NCBI GenBank assembly: GCA_002388905.1
Contig: DGNJ01000057.1
Coordinates: 48,064-62,360, forward strand
Length of the DNA stretch: 14,297 nucleotides
Source: Cellvibrionales bacterium UBA4495
GTDB taxonomy: Bacteria; Pseudomonadota; Gammaproteobacteria; Pseudomonadales; Porticoccaceae
Direction of reading: 5' to 3'
Made by a program: the position numbers and the translations under genes. The notes beneath the pieces are model-generated. The model was not told the DNA's origin. It saw only the letters and a program-made list of their open reading frames with translations, and did not search any database. This document shows, in pieces, positions 1-7,579 of this stretch (position 1 is the first letter of the stretch; each line of letters begins with the position of its first letter).

Positions 1-359
1 CGGTGGTGGGCAACGCCGCCCATACGCTCCATCCGGTGGCGGGCCAGGGATTCAACCTCAGTCTGCGAGACCTGGCGCGGCTAACGGAAAGTATCGTCGC
101 CGGCTGCGGCCGGAACCTCACGCCGGGGGACCCGCGCGTGCTGGATACCTACGCCCGTGAGCAGGCCGGGGACCAGGCTAGGACCATCCTGTTCAGCGAT
201 GCCCTGCCGCGATTTTTCGGCCGCCGCAATCCGGTGGAAGTGGCCGGGCGCAACCTGGGGCTCATCACCCTTGATCTGGTGTCCGGCCTGCGCCGGGAGT
301 TCGGGCGCTTCGGCGCCGGTCTCATGGCCAGGGGGGTCGGAATCCGTGAATCCCTATGA
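1..359 (+). CDS. ubiH: UbiH-like FAD-dependent ubiquinone-biosynthesis hydroxylase, C-terminal part (5' end outside window)
   Basis: Partial gene; the first visible complete codon is at position 3 and about 118 C-terminal residues are present. It opens on the GD-motif region of aromatic-ring flavin monooxygenases (GNAAHTLHPVAGQGFN), which binds the FAD ribityl chain; the GN variant with HTLHP is typical of UbiH. UbiH hydroxylates the polyprenylated benzoquinone precursor during aerobic ubiquinone synthesis, in a membrane-associated Ubi complex (family knowledge). The tail ends in a hydrophobic/basic stretch, as in the family. It overlaps the downstream ubiI start by 14 bases and is followed by ubiI and gcvTH, the same order as in E. 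coli. Assignment as UbiH rather than UbiF or another paralogue relies on this motif and on the neighbours. The N-terminal Rossmann motif cannot be seen. Confidence 0.88.
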   Translation, partial: VVGNAAHTLHPVAGQGFNLSLRDLARLTESIVAGCGRNLTPGDPRVLDTYAREQAGDQARTILFSDALPRFFGRRNPVEVAGRNLGLITLDLVSGLRREFGRFGAGLMARGVGIRESL

Positions 360-1542
360 TGTACTTGTCGCCGGCGGCGGCCTGACCGGCGCCGCCATGG
401 CGGCGACTCTGGCCGCCCGGAATCCGGCGTTGCGCATTGGTGTCATTGAGGCACGCCCCTTCGACCCGAAGGCCCACGGCGAAGCGTTCGATCCCCGCGT
501 TATCGCCCTGACCGAGGCCTCCCGGCAACTGCTTGAGGCCCTGGGTGTCTGGGATGCGATTCTGGCGCGGCGCGTTTGTCCCTATGGCCACATGGTGGTG
601 CGCGACAGCGAGGGGACGGGCATGGTGTCCTTCGATTGCACACAGGTGCGGCGTCCCGACCTGGGCCATATTGTAGAGAACAGCGTCCTCCTCGGCGCAC
701 TCCTGGACAGCCTGGCGAATACTGGCAGCGTCGATTTGCTGTGCCCGGCGACCATTGCCCATATTCACACCCGCGGATCCGGTGTCGAGGTGGGATTATC
801 CGGCGGCGAGGCACTGGTGACGTCCCTGCTGATCGCCGCCGACGGGGCCCGCTCCACCGTGCGGGACAGGCTGGATCTGCCCGTGCGCCGCTGGGACTAC
901 GGGCACAGTGCCCTGGTGGCCACCATCCACACCGAACGGTCGCACCACTACACGGCCCGGCAATGGTTTATGGCCACCGGCCCCCTGGCCTTTCTGCCCC
1001 TGCAAACCGCCGATGGCGATTGCCGCTACACCTCCATCGTCTGGTCCCAGGAACGCCGGCGGGCCGAACAGCTGATGGCCCTGGACGATAGTGCGTTTTG
1101 CCGGGAACTGACCTTCGCCAGCGAAGGGGAACTGGGCGCCGTGCTGTCGGTTTCCCGGCGCTACGGGTTCCCGCTGGTGCAGCAACACGCGCTGGATTAC
1201 GTGGCCCCGGGTATCGCCCTGATCGGCGATGCCGCCCACAGCGTTCACCCCCTGGCCGGCCAGGGGGCCAATCTCGGTTTCGGGGACGTTGCCGTGCTGG
1301 CGGAAGAAATCGACCGGGGGCTGTCCCGGGGCCTGTCGCCGGGAGACCCGTCGGTATTGCGTCGCTACCAGCGCCGGCGCAAGCCCGAAAACCTGGCCAT
1401 GATGGCGGCCATGGAAGGGTTCAAGCGGCTGTTCGAGGTCCGTTCCCCCGGCTTGCGGGTCCTGCGCAACGCGGGCATGAGTGGCCTGGAGGCCCTGGCC
1501 CCTATAAAGCGGCGCCTGGTGCGCCGGGCCATGGGCTTTTGA
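346..1542 (+). CDS. ubiI: UbiI/VisC-type FAD-dependent 2-polyprenylphenol hydroxylase
   Basis: Product of 398 residues, close to the roughly 400 of E. coli UbiI. It belongs to the UbiH/UbiI/UbiF flavin monooxygenases that hydroxylate the ubiquinone ring (C5 for UbiI). Visible motifs are the N-terminal dinucleotide-binding GGGLTG (residues 10-15), the DG motif at 166-167 (ADGARSTVR) and the GD motif GDAAHSVHPLAGQG at 294-307. The GTG at 346 is chosen because the Rossmann beta strand (YDVLVAGGG) follows at once and a purine-rich AGGGGGG lies just upstream. The longer frame beginning at 157 would run through ubiH coding sequence. The start overlaps the ubiH stop by 14 bases, implying coupled translation. 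UbiI is favoured over UbiF by position between ubiH and gcvT; exact ring-position specificity is inferred. Confidence 0.9.
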   Translation: MNPYDVLVAGGGLTGAAMAATLAARNPALRIGVIEARPFDPKAHGEAFDPRVIALTEASRQLLEALGVWDAILARRVCPYGHMVVRDSEGTGMVSFDCTQVRRPDLGHIVENSVLLGALLDSLANTGSVDLLCPATIAHIHTRGSGVEVGLSGGEALVTSLLIAADGARSTVRDRLDLPVRRWDYGHSALVATIHTERSHHYTARQWFMATGPLAFLPLQTADGDCRYTSIVWSQERRRAEQLMALDDSAFCRELTFASEGELGAVLSVSRRYGFPLVQQHALDYVAPGIALIGDAAHSVHPLAGQGANLGFGDVAVLAEEIDRGLSRGLSPGDPSVLRRYQRRRKPENLAMMAAMEGFKRLFEVRSPGLRVLRNAGMSGLEALAPIKRRLVRRAMGF

Positions 1543-1566
1543 ACTGGCCAACCGGGGGGTTAGAAT
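1539..1566 (+). promoter_or_regulatory. Candidate sigma-70 promoter for gcvTH
   Basis: TTGAAC at 1539-1544 and TAGAAT at 1561-1566 are separated by 16 bases. They match the -35 consensus at 4 of 6 and the -10 consensus at 5 of 6. The -35 element overlaps the ubiI stop codon and the -10 element lies 36 bases before the gcvT ATG. It would let gcvTH be transcribed apart from the ubi genes. The 60-base gap is too short to hold a glycine riboswitch. Read by eye only. Confidence 0.45.
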
Positions 1567-1602
1567 GCGCCCCTTGATGAATCCTGTCGGGGCAGAGTGA
1601 CA

Positions 1603-2712
1603 ATGGCAAAACGTACGCCGCTTTATGAGGCTCATCGGCAGATGGGTGCCAGGATGGTCGATTTCGGCGGCTGGGACATGCCCATTCACTACGGCTCCCA
1701 GATGGAGGAACACCACCGGGTGCGCCGGGCCTGCGGCATGTTCGATGTCAGTCACATGACCGTCGTGGATGTCGAGGGCAGTGGCGCCCGGGATTATCTG
1801 GGCTACCTGCTCGCCAATAACGTGGCCAAACTGGATACTGTCGGCAAGGCACTTTACACCACCATGCTCAATGAGCGGGGCGGCGTCATCGACGATCTGA
1901 TCGTCTACTGGCTGGGGGACAACCGGTATCGGCTGGTGGTCAATTGCGCAACCCGGGACAAGGACCTGGCGTGGCTGGAGCGACATTCCGAGGATTTCCA
2001 GGTCGCCATTGCCGAGCGGCCCGACCTGGCCATTATTGCCGTTCAGGGGCCCGAGGCCATTGGTACCGCGAAGTCGGTGGTCTGTGAGGAGGCCGCGTCC
2101 GCCATCGATACCCTGACCGCTTTCCGGGCCGCCGTCGTGGGTCAGTGGTTGATCGCCCGCACCGGATATAGCGGCGAGGACGGTCTGGAAATCATCCTCC
2201 CGGGGGAGAAGGCCACGGAGCTCTGGCAGCGCCTGCATGACGCCGGCGTCGCCCCGGCCGGTCTCGGCGCCCGGGACACCCTGCGCCTGGAGGCGGGCCT
2301 CAACCTCTACGGCAACGATATGGACGAGGACGTTTCGCCTCTGGAGGCCAATCTTGGCTGGACCGTCGCGTGGGAGCCGGAGGACCGGCAATTCATCGGG
2401 CGCGCCGCCCTGGAAAAGCAGCGCGCAGGTGGCATCCGGGACAAGCTGGTGGGCCTGGTCATGACCCGGCGGGGCGTGCTGCGTGCCCACCAGGTGGTCA
2501 GGGTGCCGGAAAGCGGCCGGGCAGGCGAAGTCACCAGCGGCACCTTCTCGCCGACCCTGGGCTGTGCCATTGCCCTGGCCCGGGTGCCGGTGGAAACCGG
2601 TGATCAATGCGAAGTGGAAGTGCGGGGAAAGTGGCTGCCGGTCACGGTGGTCAGGCCCGGATTTGTCCGGCATGGCCAGCCCGTGGGGCCTGTCAGTGCC
2701 CTGGATCTTTGA
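1603..2712 (+). CDS. gcvT: Glycine cleavage system T protein (aminomethyltransferase)
   Basis: Product of 369 residues, the usual length for bacterial GcvT. It transfers the methylene carbon from the aminomethyl-dihydrolipoyl arm of GcvH to tetrahydrofolate, releasing ammonia. Family hallmarks are [11 protein letters not shown] near residues 21-31, [10 protein letters not shown] at 93-102 with the conserved acidic pair D97/D98, [12 protein letters not shown] at 186-197 and [16 protein letters not shown] at 222-237, the last two lining the folate pocket. The C-terminal barrel domain (about 280-369) is intact. ATG 1603 is preferred over an in-frame GTG at 1597 because the family N-terminus begins close to KRTPLYEAH and GGCAGAG sits at suitable spacing. 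gcvH follows after 17 bases. No gcvP is present nearby, so the P-protein must be encoded elsewhere. Confidence 0.97.
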   Translation: MAKRTPLYEAHRQMGARMVDFGGWDMPIHYGSQMEEHHRVRRACGMFDVSHMTVVDVEGSGARDYLGYLLANNVAKLDTVGKALYTTMLNERGGVIDDLIVYWLGDNRYRLVVNCATRDKDLAWLERHSEDFQVAIAERPDLAIIAVQGPEAIGTAKSVVCEEAASAIDTLTAFRAAVVGQWLIARTGYSGEDGLEIILPGEKATELWQRLHDAGVAPAGLGARDTLRLEAGLNLYGNDMDEDVSPLEANLGWTVAWEPEDRQFIGRAALEKQRAGGIRDKLVGLVMTRRGVLRAHQVVRVPESGRAGEVTSGTFSPTLGCAIALARVPVETGDQCEVEVRGKWLPVTVVRPGFVRHGQPVGPVSALDL

Positions 2713-2729
2713 AACCATTGGAGAGCGAC

Positions 2730-3119
2730 ATGAGTGAACTGCCTGAGGAACTGCGCTACATGGAGAGCCACGAGTGGGTCCGGGATGACGGCGACGGCAC
2801 GGTGACCGTGGGAATCACCGACCACGCCCAGGATAGCCTGGGGGATGTCGTGTTCGTTGAACTGCCGGAGGTGGGAGCGGAAATCAATGCCGGTGACGAG
2901 GCGGGGGTTGTGGAGTCGGTGAAGGCCGCTTCCGATATCTATTCGCCGGTATCCGGTGAAGTGCTGGCCATTAACGAGGAGCTGGAAGAAGCGCCGGAGA
3001 ACATCAACAACTCTCCCTACGGCGATGGCTGGTTCTTTCGCGTCAGGATGGCCGAGCCCGGGGAGCTCGACAAACTGCTCGACGCCCGGGAGTACGGCGC
3101 CCTGATCGAGGACGAATAA
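2730..3119 (+). CDS. gcvH: Glycine cleavage system H protein (lipoyl carrier)
   Basis: Product of 129 residues, the same size as E. coli GcvH. This small carrier holds a lipoyl group that shuttles the aminomethyl intermediate between the P, T and L proteins. The lipoylation motif [13 protein letters not shown] is plain, with lysine 65 as the modified residue. The conserved [20 protein letters not shown] (residues 27-46) and [13 protein letters not shown] block are present. The ATG at 2730 is chosen over upstream in-frame codons because a GGAGAG ribosome binding site precedes it and the N-terminus ([11 protein letters not shown]) fits the family; earlier codons lie inside gcvT. It sits 17 bases after gcvT and is surely cotranscribed. 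The next gene, 22 bases on, is not gcvP. Confidence 0.98.
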   Translation: MSELPEELRYMESHEWVRDDGDGTVTVGITDHAQDSLGDVVFVELPEVGAEINAGDEAGVVESVKAASDIYSPVSGEVLAINEELEEAPENINNSPYGDGWFFRVRMAEPGELDKLLDAREYGALIEDE

Positions 3120-3141
3120 CCCGCGTAGGGCCGGACAGTCC

Positions 3142-3918
3142 ATGTGCCTGATCGCCTTCGCCCATCGGGCTCATCCGCGCTATCCGCTGGTGCTGGTGGC
3201 CAATCGGGACGAGTTCTACGACCGGCCCACCGAGGTCGCCGGCTGGTGGCGGGAGCCTGCCGGGATCCTCGCCGGAAGGGATCTGCAGGCCGGTGGTACC
3301 TGGCTTGGTGTGACACGGCGCGGGCGCTGGGCGGGGGTGACCAACTACCGGGAGGGTCGCCCGCCGCCGGCGGATCGTTCCCGGGGTGAACTGGTACTCG
3401 ACTTCCTCGACGACAACAACGCCGATCCGGGCCATTACGCGGCGGCGGTGGCCTCCCGGGGAGAGCGTTATAACGGCTTCAACCTGCTCGCCGGCGACGG
3501 TGACAGCCTTGCTTACTGCACTAACCGGGGCCGGGAGCCCAGGCTTCTGGACCCCGGCGTCTATACGCTCAGCAATCACCTGCTGGACACTCCCTGGCCC
3601 AAGGCGGAACAGGCCCGTTTCAGGCTCAGGGGTGTTCTGCGCCGGGAGGATTTCTCCCCCGGCGATCTTTTCGAGGTGCTCGCGGACCGGACGCCCGTGG
3701 AGGACGAGGCATTGTTGCCGGCCTCCGGCATCGACCGGGACCTGGAGCGTGCCCTGTCACCGGCCTTTATCGTGGGTGATGAGTACGGGACGCGCTACAC
3801 CACCGTGCTGCTGATGGACAGCCGGGGAGGCATAACTTTCGTCGAGCAGAACTACCTGCGGGGAGAGCCTGAGGGGCCGCAGCGCCCGTTCTATTTCGAG
3901 AGAGACGGACTGGACTAG
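3142..3918 (+). CDS. NRDE family protein (TANGO2-like, DUF833)
   Basis: Product of 258 residues carrying the family-defining NRDE tetrad at residues 21-24 (VANRDEFYDRP), followed by GGTWLG and a VTNYR segment characteristic of the family. Cysteine 2 directly follows the initiator methionine, which fits the proposal that these proteins resemble N-terminal nucleophile hydrolases with an exposed cysteine after Met removal. No signal peptide or membrane segment is seen, so a cytosolic protein is expected. Eukaryotic TANGO2 has been linked to heme handling and lipid metabolism; the bacterial function is unsettled and none is claimed here. It begins 22 bases after gcvH on the same strand and may share its transcript. 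Its TAG stop shares CTAG with the convergent ptsP stop, leaving no intergenic space for a terminator. Confidence 0.9.
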   Translation: MCLIAFAHRAHPRYPLVLVANRDEFYDRPTEVAGWWREPAGILAGRDLQAGGTWLGVTRRGRWAGVTNYREGRPPPADRSRGELVLDFLDDNNADPGHYAAAVASRGERYNGFNLLAGDGDSLAYCTNRGREPRLLDPGVYTLSNHLLDTPWPKAEQARFRLRGVLRREDFSPGDLFEVLADRTPVEDEALLPASGIDRDLERALSPAFIVGDEYGTRYTTVLLMDSRGGITFVEQNYLRGEPEGPQRPFYFERDGLD

Positions 3919-6200
3919 TTCAGCTTCTTGGAGGGCCTGTAGAGGCGGCTGACTTCCGGGTCCTCCAGTGCTTTTTCCAGATATTCCCGCACACTGTGGT
4001 CGTCGTCCAGTTCCAGGACATCGCGAGCCAGTTCCCGCGCCTGTTTCAGAGACACCAATCTGAGGATGGCCTTGACCCGCAGCAGGTTGGTGGCACTCAT
4101 GGACAGGACTTCGTAGCCCAGTCCCACCAGCAGCAGGGCCGCCAGGGGATCCCCCGCCATTTCCCCGCACACGCTGACCTGGCAGTTTTCCCGTGCGGCG
4201 CCCTCGACGATCTGCTTGAGGGCCCGCAACAGGGCCGGATGCAGGGCATGGAAGATGTCCGCGACCCGGGGGTTGTTGCGGTCCACCGCCAGCAGATACT
4301 GGGTCAGGTCGTTGGTGCCCACCGACAGGAAGTCCACGCGCCGGGCGATTTCCCGCACCTGGTAGACCGCCGCGGGCACCTCGATCATGGCGCCCACGGC
4401 CGGTTTGGCGATATCGTAATTTTCCTCTTCCGTGAGCTCCCGGTAGACCCTGAACACCAGGTCCAGGGCCGTTTCCAGTTCCGGGATATTGGAGATCATG
4501 GGCAGCAGGATGCGCAGGTTGTTGAGCCCCTCGCTGGCACGCATGATGGCGCGCAGCTGAACCAGGAAAATCTCCGGGTGGTCGAGGCTGATGCGGATGC
4601 CCCGCCATCCCAGGAACGGGTTGGCCTCCTCGATGGGGAAATAGGGCAGGGCCTTGTCACCGCCGATATCCAGGGTGCGCATGGTAACCGGGCGGGGCGC
4701 GAACATCTCCAGTTGTTCCCGGTAGATTTTGCGCTGCTCTTCCTCCGAGGGGAAACGCTCGTGCATGAAGAAAGGGATTTCGGTGCGATACAGGCCGACG
4801 CCGTCGGCGCCGCGGTCCAGGGAAAGGAGCGTGTCCAGGCGCAGGCCGGTATTGACCCAGAGGGCGATGTGATGGCCGTCGGCGGTGACGCTGGGCTCGT
4901 CCCGGAGTCGCTCCAGGTCTTCGGCGAGCAGCTTTTCCTCGTCGAGTTGGGCTTCGTAGGAAGCCAGGATTTCCGGTCGGGGGTTGCTGATCACCAGGCC
5001 CTGGTAGCCGTCGACGATGACGCGCTTGCCGTCCATCTGCTTCCAGGGCAGATCAATGGCGCCCATGACCGTGGGGATGCCCATGGCCCGGCCCAGGATC
5101 GCCAGATGGGAGTTGCGCGAACCCTTGGCGGAGACCATTCCCCGGATCCTTTCCACCTCAACGTCGGCCAGATTGGGGGCGGCCAGTTCCTCGCCGATAA
5201 GGATGGCGTCGGCGGGGTATTCCTGGTCCCGGGTCTGCGATTGCTGGAGATAGCCCAGAACGCGCCGGCCCAGGTCGCGCACGTCCGACGCCCGCTCCCG
5301 GAGGTAGGCATCCTCCATGGAACTGAAATTGCGGATATGCTCGATGATGACTTCGCTCCATGCGGTCTGGGCCGACAGGCCGGCCTTGATCAGGACGCGT
5401 ACCTCGCCCCCCAGGGAGCTGTCGTCGAGCATGCTCACGTAGACATCGAACAGCGCGCGCTCCTCCAGGTTGAGCTTGTCGGAAAGCTCTTCGTGGACGG
5501 CGCGCAAGTCCTGTTTGGTGCGCTCCAGGGCCTGCTGAAACAATTCCAGTTCCCGGTCGATGTCCTCGGCCGGGCGATGGGGAACCGAGTAGAGATCGGC
5601 GGGGGAAGTCACCACGACCACGTCGCCGATGGCGATGCCGGGAACGCTGGGAATGCCCCGAAAAACGGTTTCGCCGTCCTGGAGGGCGGTGTCGGGAGAG
5701 AGGTGGCGGGCCAACTGGCCGGTGGCCTCGGCGTGGGCGATGACCCCCGCCAGTTGCGCGGAAACCGTGACCAGGAAAGCCTCTTCGCTCTCGTCGAAGC
5801 GCCGGCTCTCCTGTTGCTGGACCACCAGCACTCCCAGGACGTTTCGGTGATGGATAATCGGCGCCCCGAGGAAGGATCGGAAGCGTTCCTCGCCGGTTTC
5901 GGGGAAATAGGCGAAGTTGGGGTGGGATTCGGCGTGGTCCAGGTTGATAGGCTCGGCCTTGGCCGCGACAAGGCCCACCAGGCCCTCGCCGGCGCTGAGG
6001 CGAATATTGCCGACCGCCTCGTCGTAGAGTCCCTCGGTGGCGGTGAGCACGTAGGCATCGCCGACCGGGTCATGCAGGTAAATGGAACACACGCCGGTGC
6101 GGGTGGCCCGGCGAACCCGGCTGACGATGATTTGCAGCACCGAGGCAAAATCCTTTGCCGAGTTCACCTCCTGGACGATGCTGCGCAGGGAATCGAGCAC
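3915..6200 (-). CDS. ptsP: Phosphoenolpyruvate-protein phosphotransferase PtsP (nitrogen-PTS enzyme I, GAF domain)
   Basis: Product of 761 residues, about the 750-760 expected of PtsP. It has an N-terminal GAF sensory domain (about 15-160), then the enzyme I HPr-binding and phosphohistidine domains, then the PEP-binding barrel (about 440-700). The phosphorylated histidine is H365 within GSRNSHLAILGRAMGIPTV. The barrel shows TLDIGGDK (509-516), the LSVGTNDLTQY signature near 625-635 and the CGE active-site cysteine at 678. The enzyme takes phosphate from PEP and passes it to NPr and then EIIA-Ntr, a regulatory branch tied to nitrogen and potassium status. The GTG start at 6200 is backed by AGGA seven bases upstream. 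It lies 4 bases after the rppH stop, so the two form an operon. Its TAG stop overlaps that of the convergent NRDE gene. Confidence 0.97.
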   Translation of the reverse strand: MLDSLRSIVQEVNSAKDFASVLQIIVSRVRRATRTGVCSIYLHDPVGDAYVLTATEGLYDEAVGNIRLSAGEGLVGLVAAKAEPINLDHAESHPNFAYFPETGEERFRSFLGAPIIHHRNVLGVLVVQQQESRRFDESEEAFLVTVSAQLAGVIAHAEATGQLARHLSPDTALQDGETVFRGIPSVPGIAIGDVVVVTSPADLYSVPHRPAEDIDRELELFQQALERTKQDLRAVHEELSDKLNLEERALFDVYVSMLDDSSLGGEVRVLIKAGLSAQTAWSEVIIEHIRNFSSMEDAYLRERASDVRDLGRRVLGYLQQSQTRDQEYPADAILIGEELAAPNLADVEVERIRGMVSAKGSRNSHLAILGRAMGIPTVMGAIDLPWKQMDGKRVIVDGYQGLVISNPRPEILASYEAQLDEEKLLAEDLERLRDEPSVTADGHHIALWVNTGLRLDTLLSLDRGADGVGLYRTEIPFFMHERFPSEEEQRKIYREQLEMFAPRPVTMRTLDIGGDKALPYFPIEEANPFLGWRGIRISLDHPEIFLVQLRAIMRASEGLNNLRILLPMISNIPELETALDLVFRVYRELTEEENYDIAKPAVGAMIEVPAAVYQVREIARRVDFLSVGTNDLTQYLLAVDRNNPRVADIFHALHPALLRALKQIVEGAARENCQVSVCGEMAGDPLAALLLVGLGYEVLSMSATNLLRVKAILRLVSLKQARELARDVLELDDDHSVREYLEKALEDPEVSRLYRPSKKLN

Positions 6201-6204
6201 GGCT

Positions 6205-6705
6205 TTATCCTGTCAAATACTGGCGCCGCTCGATTTCCGAGTGCACCACAGCCAGTTCTTTCAGGGCCCGTCGGTAGACGTCCCGCTTGAAATCCACAAC
6301 CTCCCGTACCGGATACCAGTAATTGACCCATCGCCAGCCGTCGAATTCCGGCTTGTGCCCGCAGTCGAAGCGAATCCGGTTGCTGTCGCCGGTCAGCTGC
6401 AACAGAAACCACTTCTGTTTCTGGCCGATGCACAGGGGACGGGAGTGGCGCCGGATATAGCGGCGGGGCAGCCGGTAGCGCAGCCAACCCCGGGTTTGTG
6501 CCAGAAGCTGGACATCGCCGTTTTCCAGCCCTACTTCCTCGTAGAGCTCGCGGTAAAGCGCGCTCTCGGGGCTTTCTCCCTCGTTGATGCCGCCCTGAGG
6601 GAACTGCCAGGCATTCTGGCCTACGCGCTTGGCCCAGAGCAGTTGCCCCAGGCCGTCGCACAGGACAATGCCGACGTTGGGACGAAATCCCTCACGATCA
6701 ATCAC
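6205..6705 (-). CDS. rppH: RNA pyrophosphohydrolase RppH (Nudix)
   Basis: Product of 166 residues. The N-terminus [16 protein letters not shown] closely follows the E. coli RppH pattern, and the full Nudix box is present at residues 38-60 (G-x5-E-x7-REL-x-EE-x-GL), with metal-binding glutamates 53, 56 and 57. WQFPQGGI just before the box is also diagnostic. RppH removes pyrophosphate from triphosphorylated mRNA 5' ends, opening them to RNase E decay. The start is GTG at 6705, supported by AGGGG upstream and by the conserved MIDxxGxRPNVG beginning; an ATG a few bases earlier is followed at once by TAA. It is cotranscribed with ptsP downstream, as in E. coli and pseudomonads. Confidence 0.96.
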   Translation of the reverse strand: MIDREGFRPNVGIVLCDGLGQLLWAKRVGQNAWQFPQGGINEGESPESALYRELYEEVGLENGDVQLLAQTRGWLRYRLPRRYIRRHSRPLCIGQKQKWFLLQLTGDSNRIRFDCGHKPEFDGWRWVNYWYPVREVVDFKRDVYRRALKELAVVHSEIERRQYLTG

Positions 6706-6847
6706 TTACATACCCCTGAAAAACTTTTCAACCGGGCTATTGTTCCACAAATTCAAAGCAAGCGGCAATGTGATTATGCCGAAATCCGTTGAGGCCCGCC
6801 GGCGAAGTCAGTATTCTTGCCGGCCCTGTTTTTCGGATAGGCGCACC
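6706..6847. promoter_or_regulatory. Divergent intergenic region between rppH and the HAD phosphatase
   Basis: This 142-base stretch is visibly richer in A and T than its surroundings around 6712-6780, as expected for a divergent promoter region. Toward the HAD gene, TTGAGG (6789-6794) and TATTCT (6812-6817) are spaced by 17 bases, each matching consensus at 4 of 6. Toward rppH, minus-strand TTGCCG (6768-6763) and AACAAT (6744-6739) are spaced by 18, also weak. No operator palindrome or RNA gene was recognised. The two promoter calls are tentative. Confidence 0.4.
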
Positions 6848-7504
6848 ATGCCGCTGGCTATCTTCGACCTGGACAATACCCTCATCGCCGGTGACAGCGA
6901 TTACAGCTGGGGCGAGTTTCTGGTTCGCCACAATCAGGTGGATCCGGAGCGGTACCGGACCATGAACGAGAAATTCTACCGGGATTACGAGGAAGGCCGC
7001 CTGGATATTCACGAATATCTGGCCTTTGCCCTCAGGCCCCTTGCCGAGATCCTTCCGGAAACCCTGGCGGCCCTGCATCGCCAGTTCATGGAAGAGGTGG
7101 TCGCGCCCATGTGGCTGCCACGGGCCGTCGCCCTGCTCCAGCAACACCGGGCCCGGGGCGATTATCTGTTGGTGATCACCTCCACCAATCGCTTTGTCGT
7201 GGACCCCATCTGCCAAAAGCTCGGCGTCGACGACCTGATCGCCACCGAGCCGGCCGCGGACGATCGGGGCTATACCGGCGAAGTGGCGGGCATCCCCGCA
7301 TTCCGGGAAGGCAAGGTCGCCCGTCTCCGGCAGTGGCTGGAGGAAAACGGTGGCTCGCTGGAAGGCAGTTGCTTTTATTCCGACTCCATCAATGATTTGC
7401 CCCTGCTGGAAATCGTCGACAGACCGGTGGCCGTGGACCCGGATGCCGCCCTCGCCCGCATTGCCGGGGAGCGTGACTGGCCGATTATCAGCCTGCGGGA
7501 CTGA
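6848..7504 (+). CDS. HAD superfamily phosphatase, subfamily IB (SerB-like)
   Basis: Product of 218 residues with all four HAD motifs: motif I FDLDNTL with nucleophile D7 and acid/base D9, motif II ITST with T111/S112, motif III lysine K156 (REGKVARL), and motif IV YSDSINDLPLL with D179 and D183. A helical cap (about residues 20-90) lies between motifs I and II, as in subfamily IB, which includes phosphoserine phosphatase-like enzymes. It is expected to hydrolyse a small phosphate ester in the cytosol; the substrate cannot be told from sequence. ATG 6848 is chosen because motif I starts five residues later and GGATAGG precedes it; the longer frame from 6629 lies antisense to rppH. A HAD gene divergent from rppH-ptsP is also known in pseudomonads, so the link may be old. 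lgt follows 75 bases on. Confidence 0.9.
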   Translation: MPLAIFDLDNTLIAGDSDYSWGEFLVRHNQVDPERYRTMNEKFYRDYEEGRLDIHEYLAFALRPLAEILPETLAALHRQFMEEVVAPMWLPRAVALLQQHRARGDYLLVITSTNRFVVDPICQKLGVDDLIATEPAADDRGYTGEVAGIPAFREGKVARLRQWLEENGGSLEGSCFYSDSINDLPLLEIVDRPVAVDPDAALARIAGERDWPIISLRD

Positions 7505-7523
7505 GGCGGTTCCCGTGGCGCGA

Positions 7524-7553
7524 TTGCAGCCCCGAACGCCTTGCCGCTATGAT
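7524..7553 (+). promoter_or_regulatory. Candidate promoter for lgt
   Basis: TATGAT at 7548-7553 matches the -10 consensus at 5 of 6 and lies 26 bases before the lgt ATG. TTGCAG at 7524-7529, 18 bases upstream, is a poor -35 (3 of 6). The lgt start has no clear Shine-Dalgarno sequence, which would fit a short leader, but this is a weak call made by eye. Confidence 0.35.
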
Positions 7554-7579
7554 TCCTTCAAAGTTCACCCGGGTACCCT

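Noticed and set aside
157..345. Extended N-terminus of ubiI
   Set aside because: This stretch is inside ubiH in another frame, and the flavoprotein Rossmann fold begins right after GTG 346.
1543..1602. Glycine riboswitch or regulatory hairpin before gcvT
   Set aside because: The gap is only 60 bases. A GCCCC/GGGGC pair (1569-1573 with 1589-1593) could form a five-base stem, but its loop is long and no aptamer core is seen.
796..2718. Minus-strand open frame of 640 codons across ubiI and gcvT
   Set aside because: Antisense shadow; it spans two well-identified genes and has no recognisable domain.
3996..6290. Plus-strand open frame of 764 codons antisense to ptsP
   Set aside because: It is a shadow of the GC-rich ptsP gene: low-complexity, Gln/Gly/His/Val-rich translation with no family motif, opposite a protein with complete enzyme I motifs.
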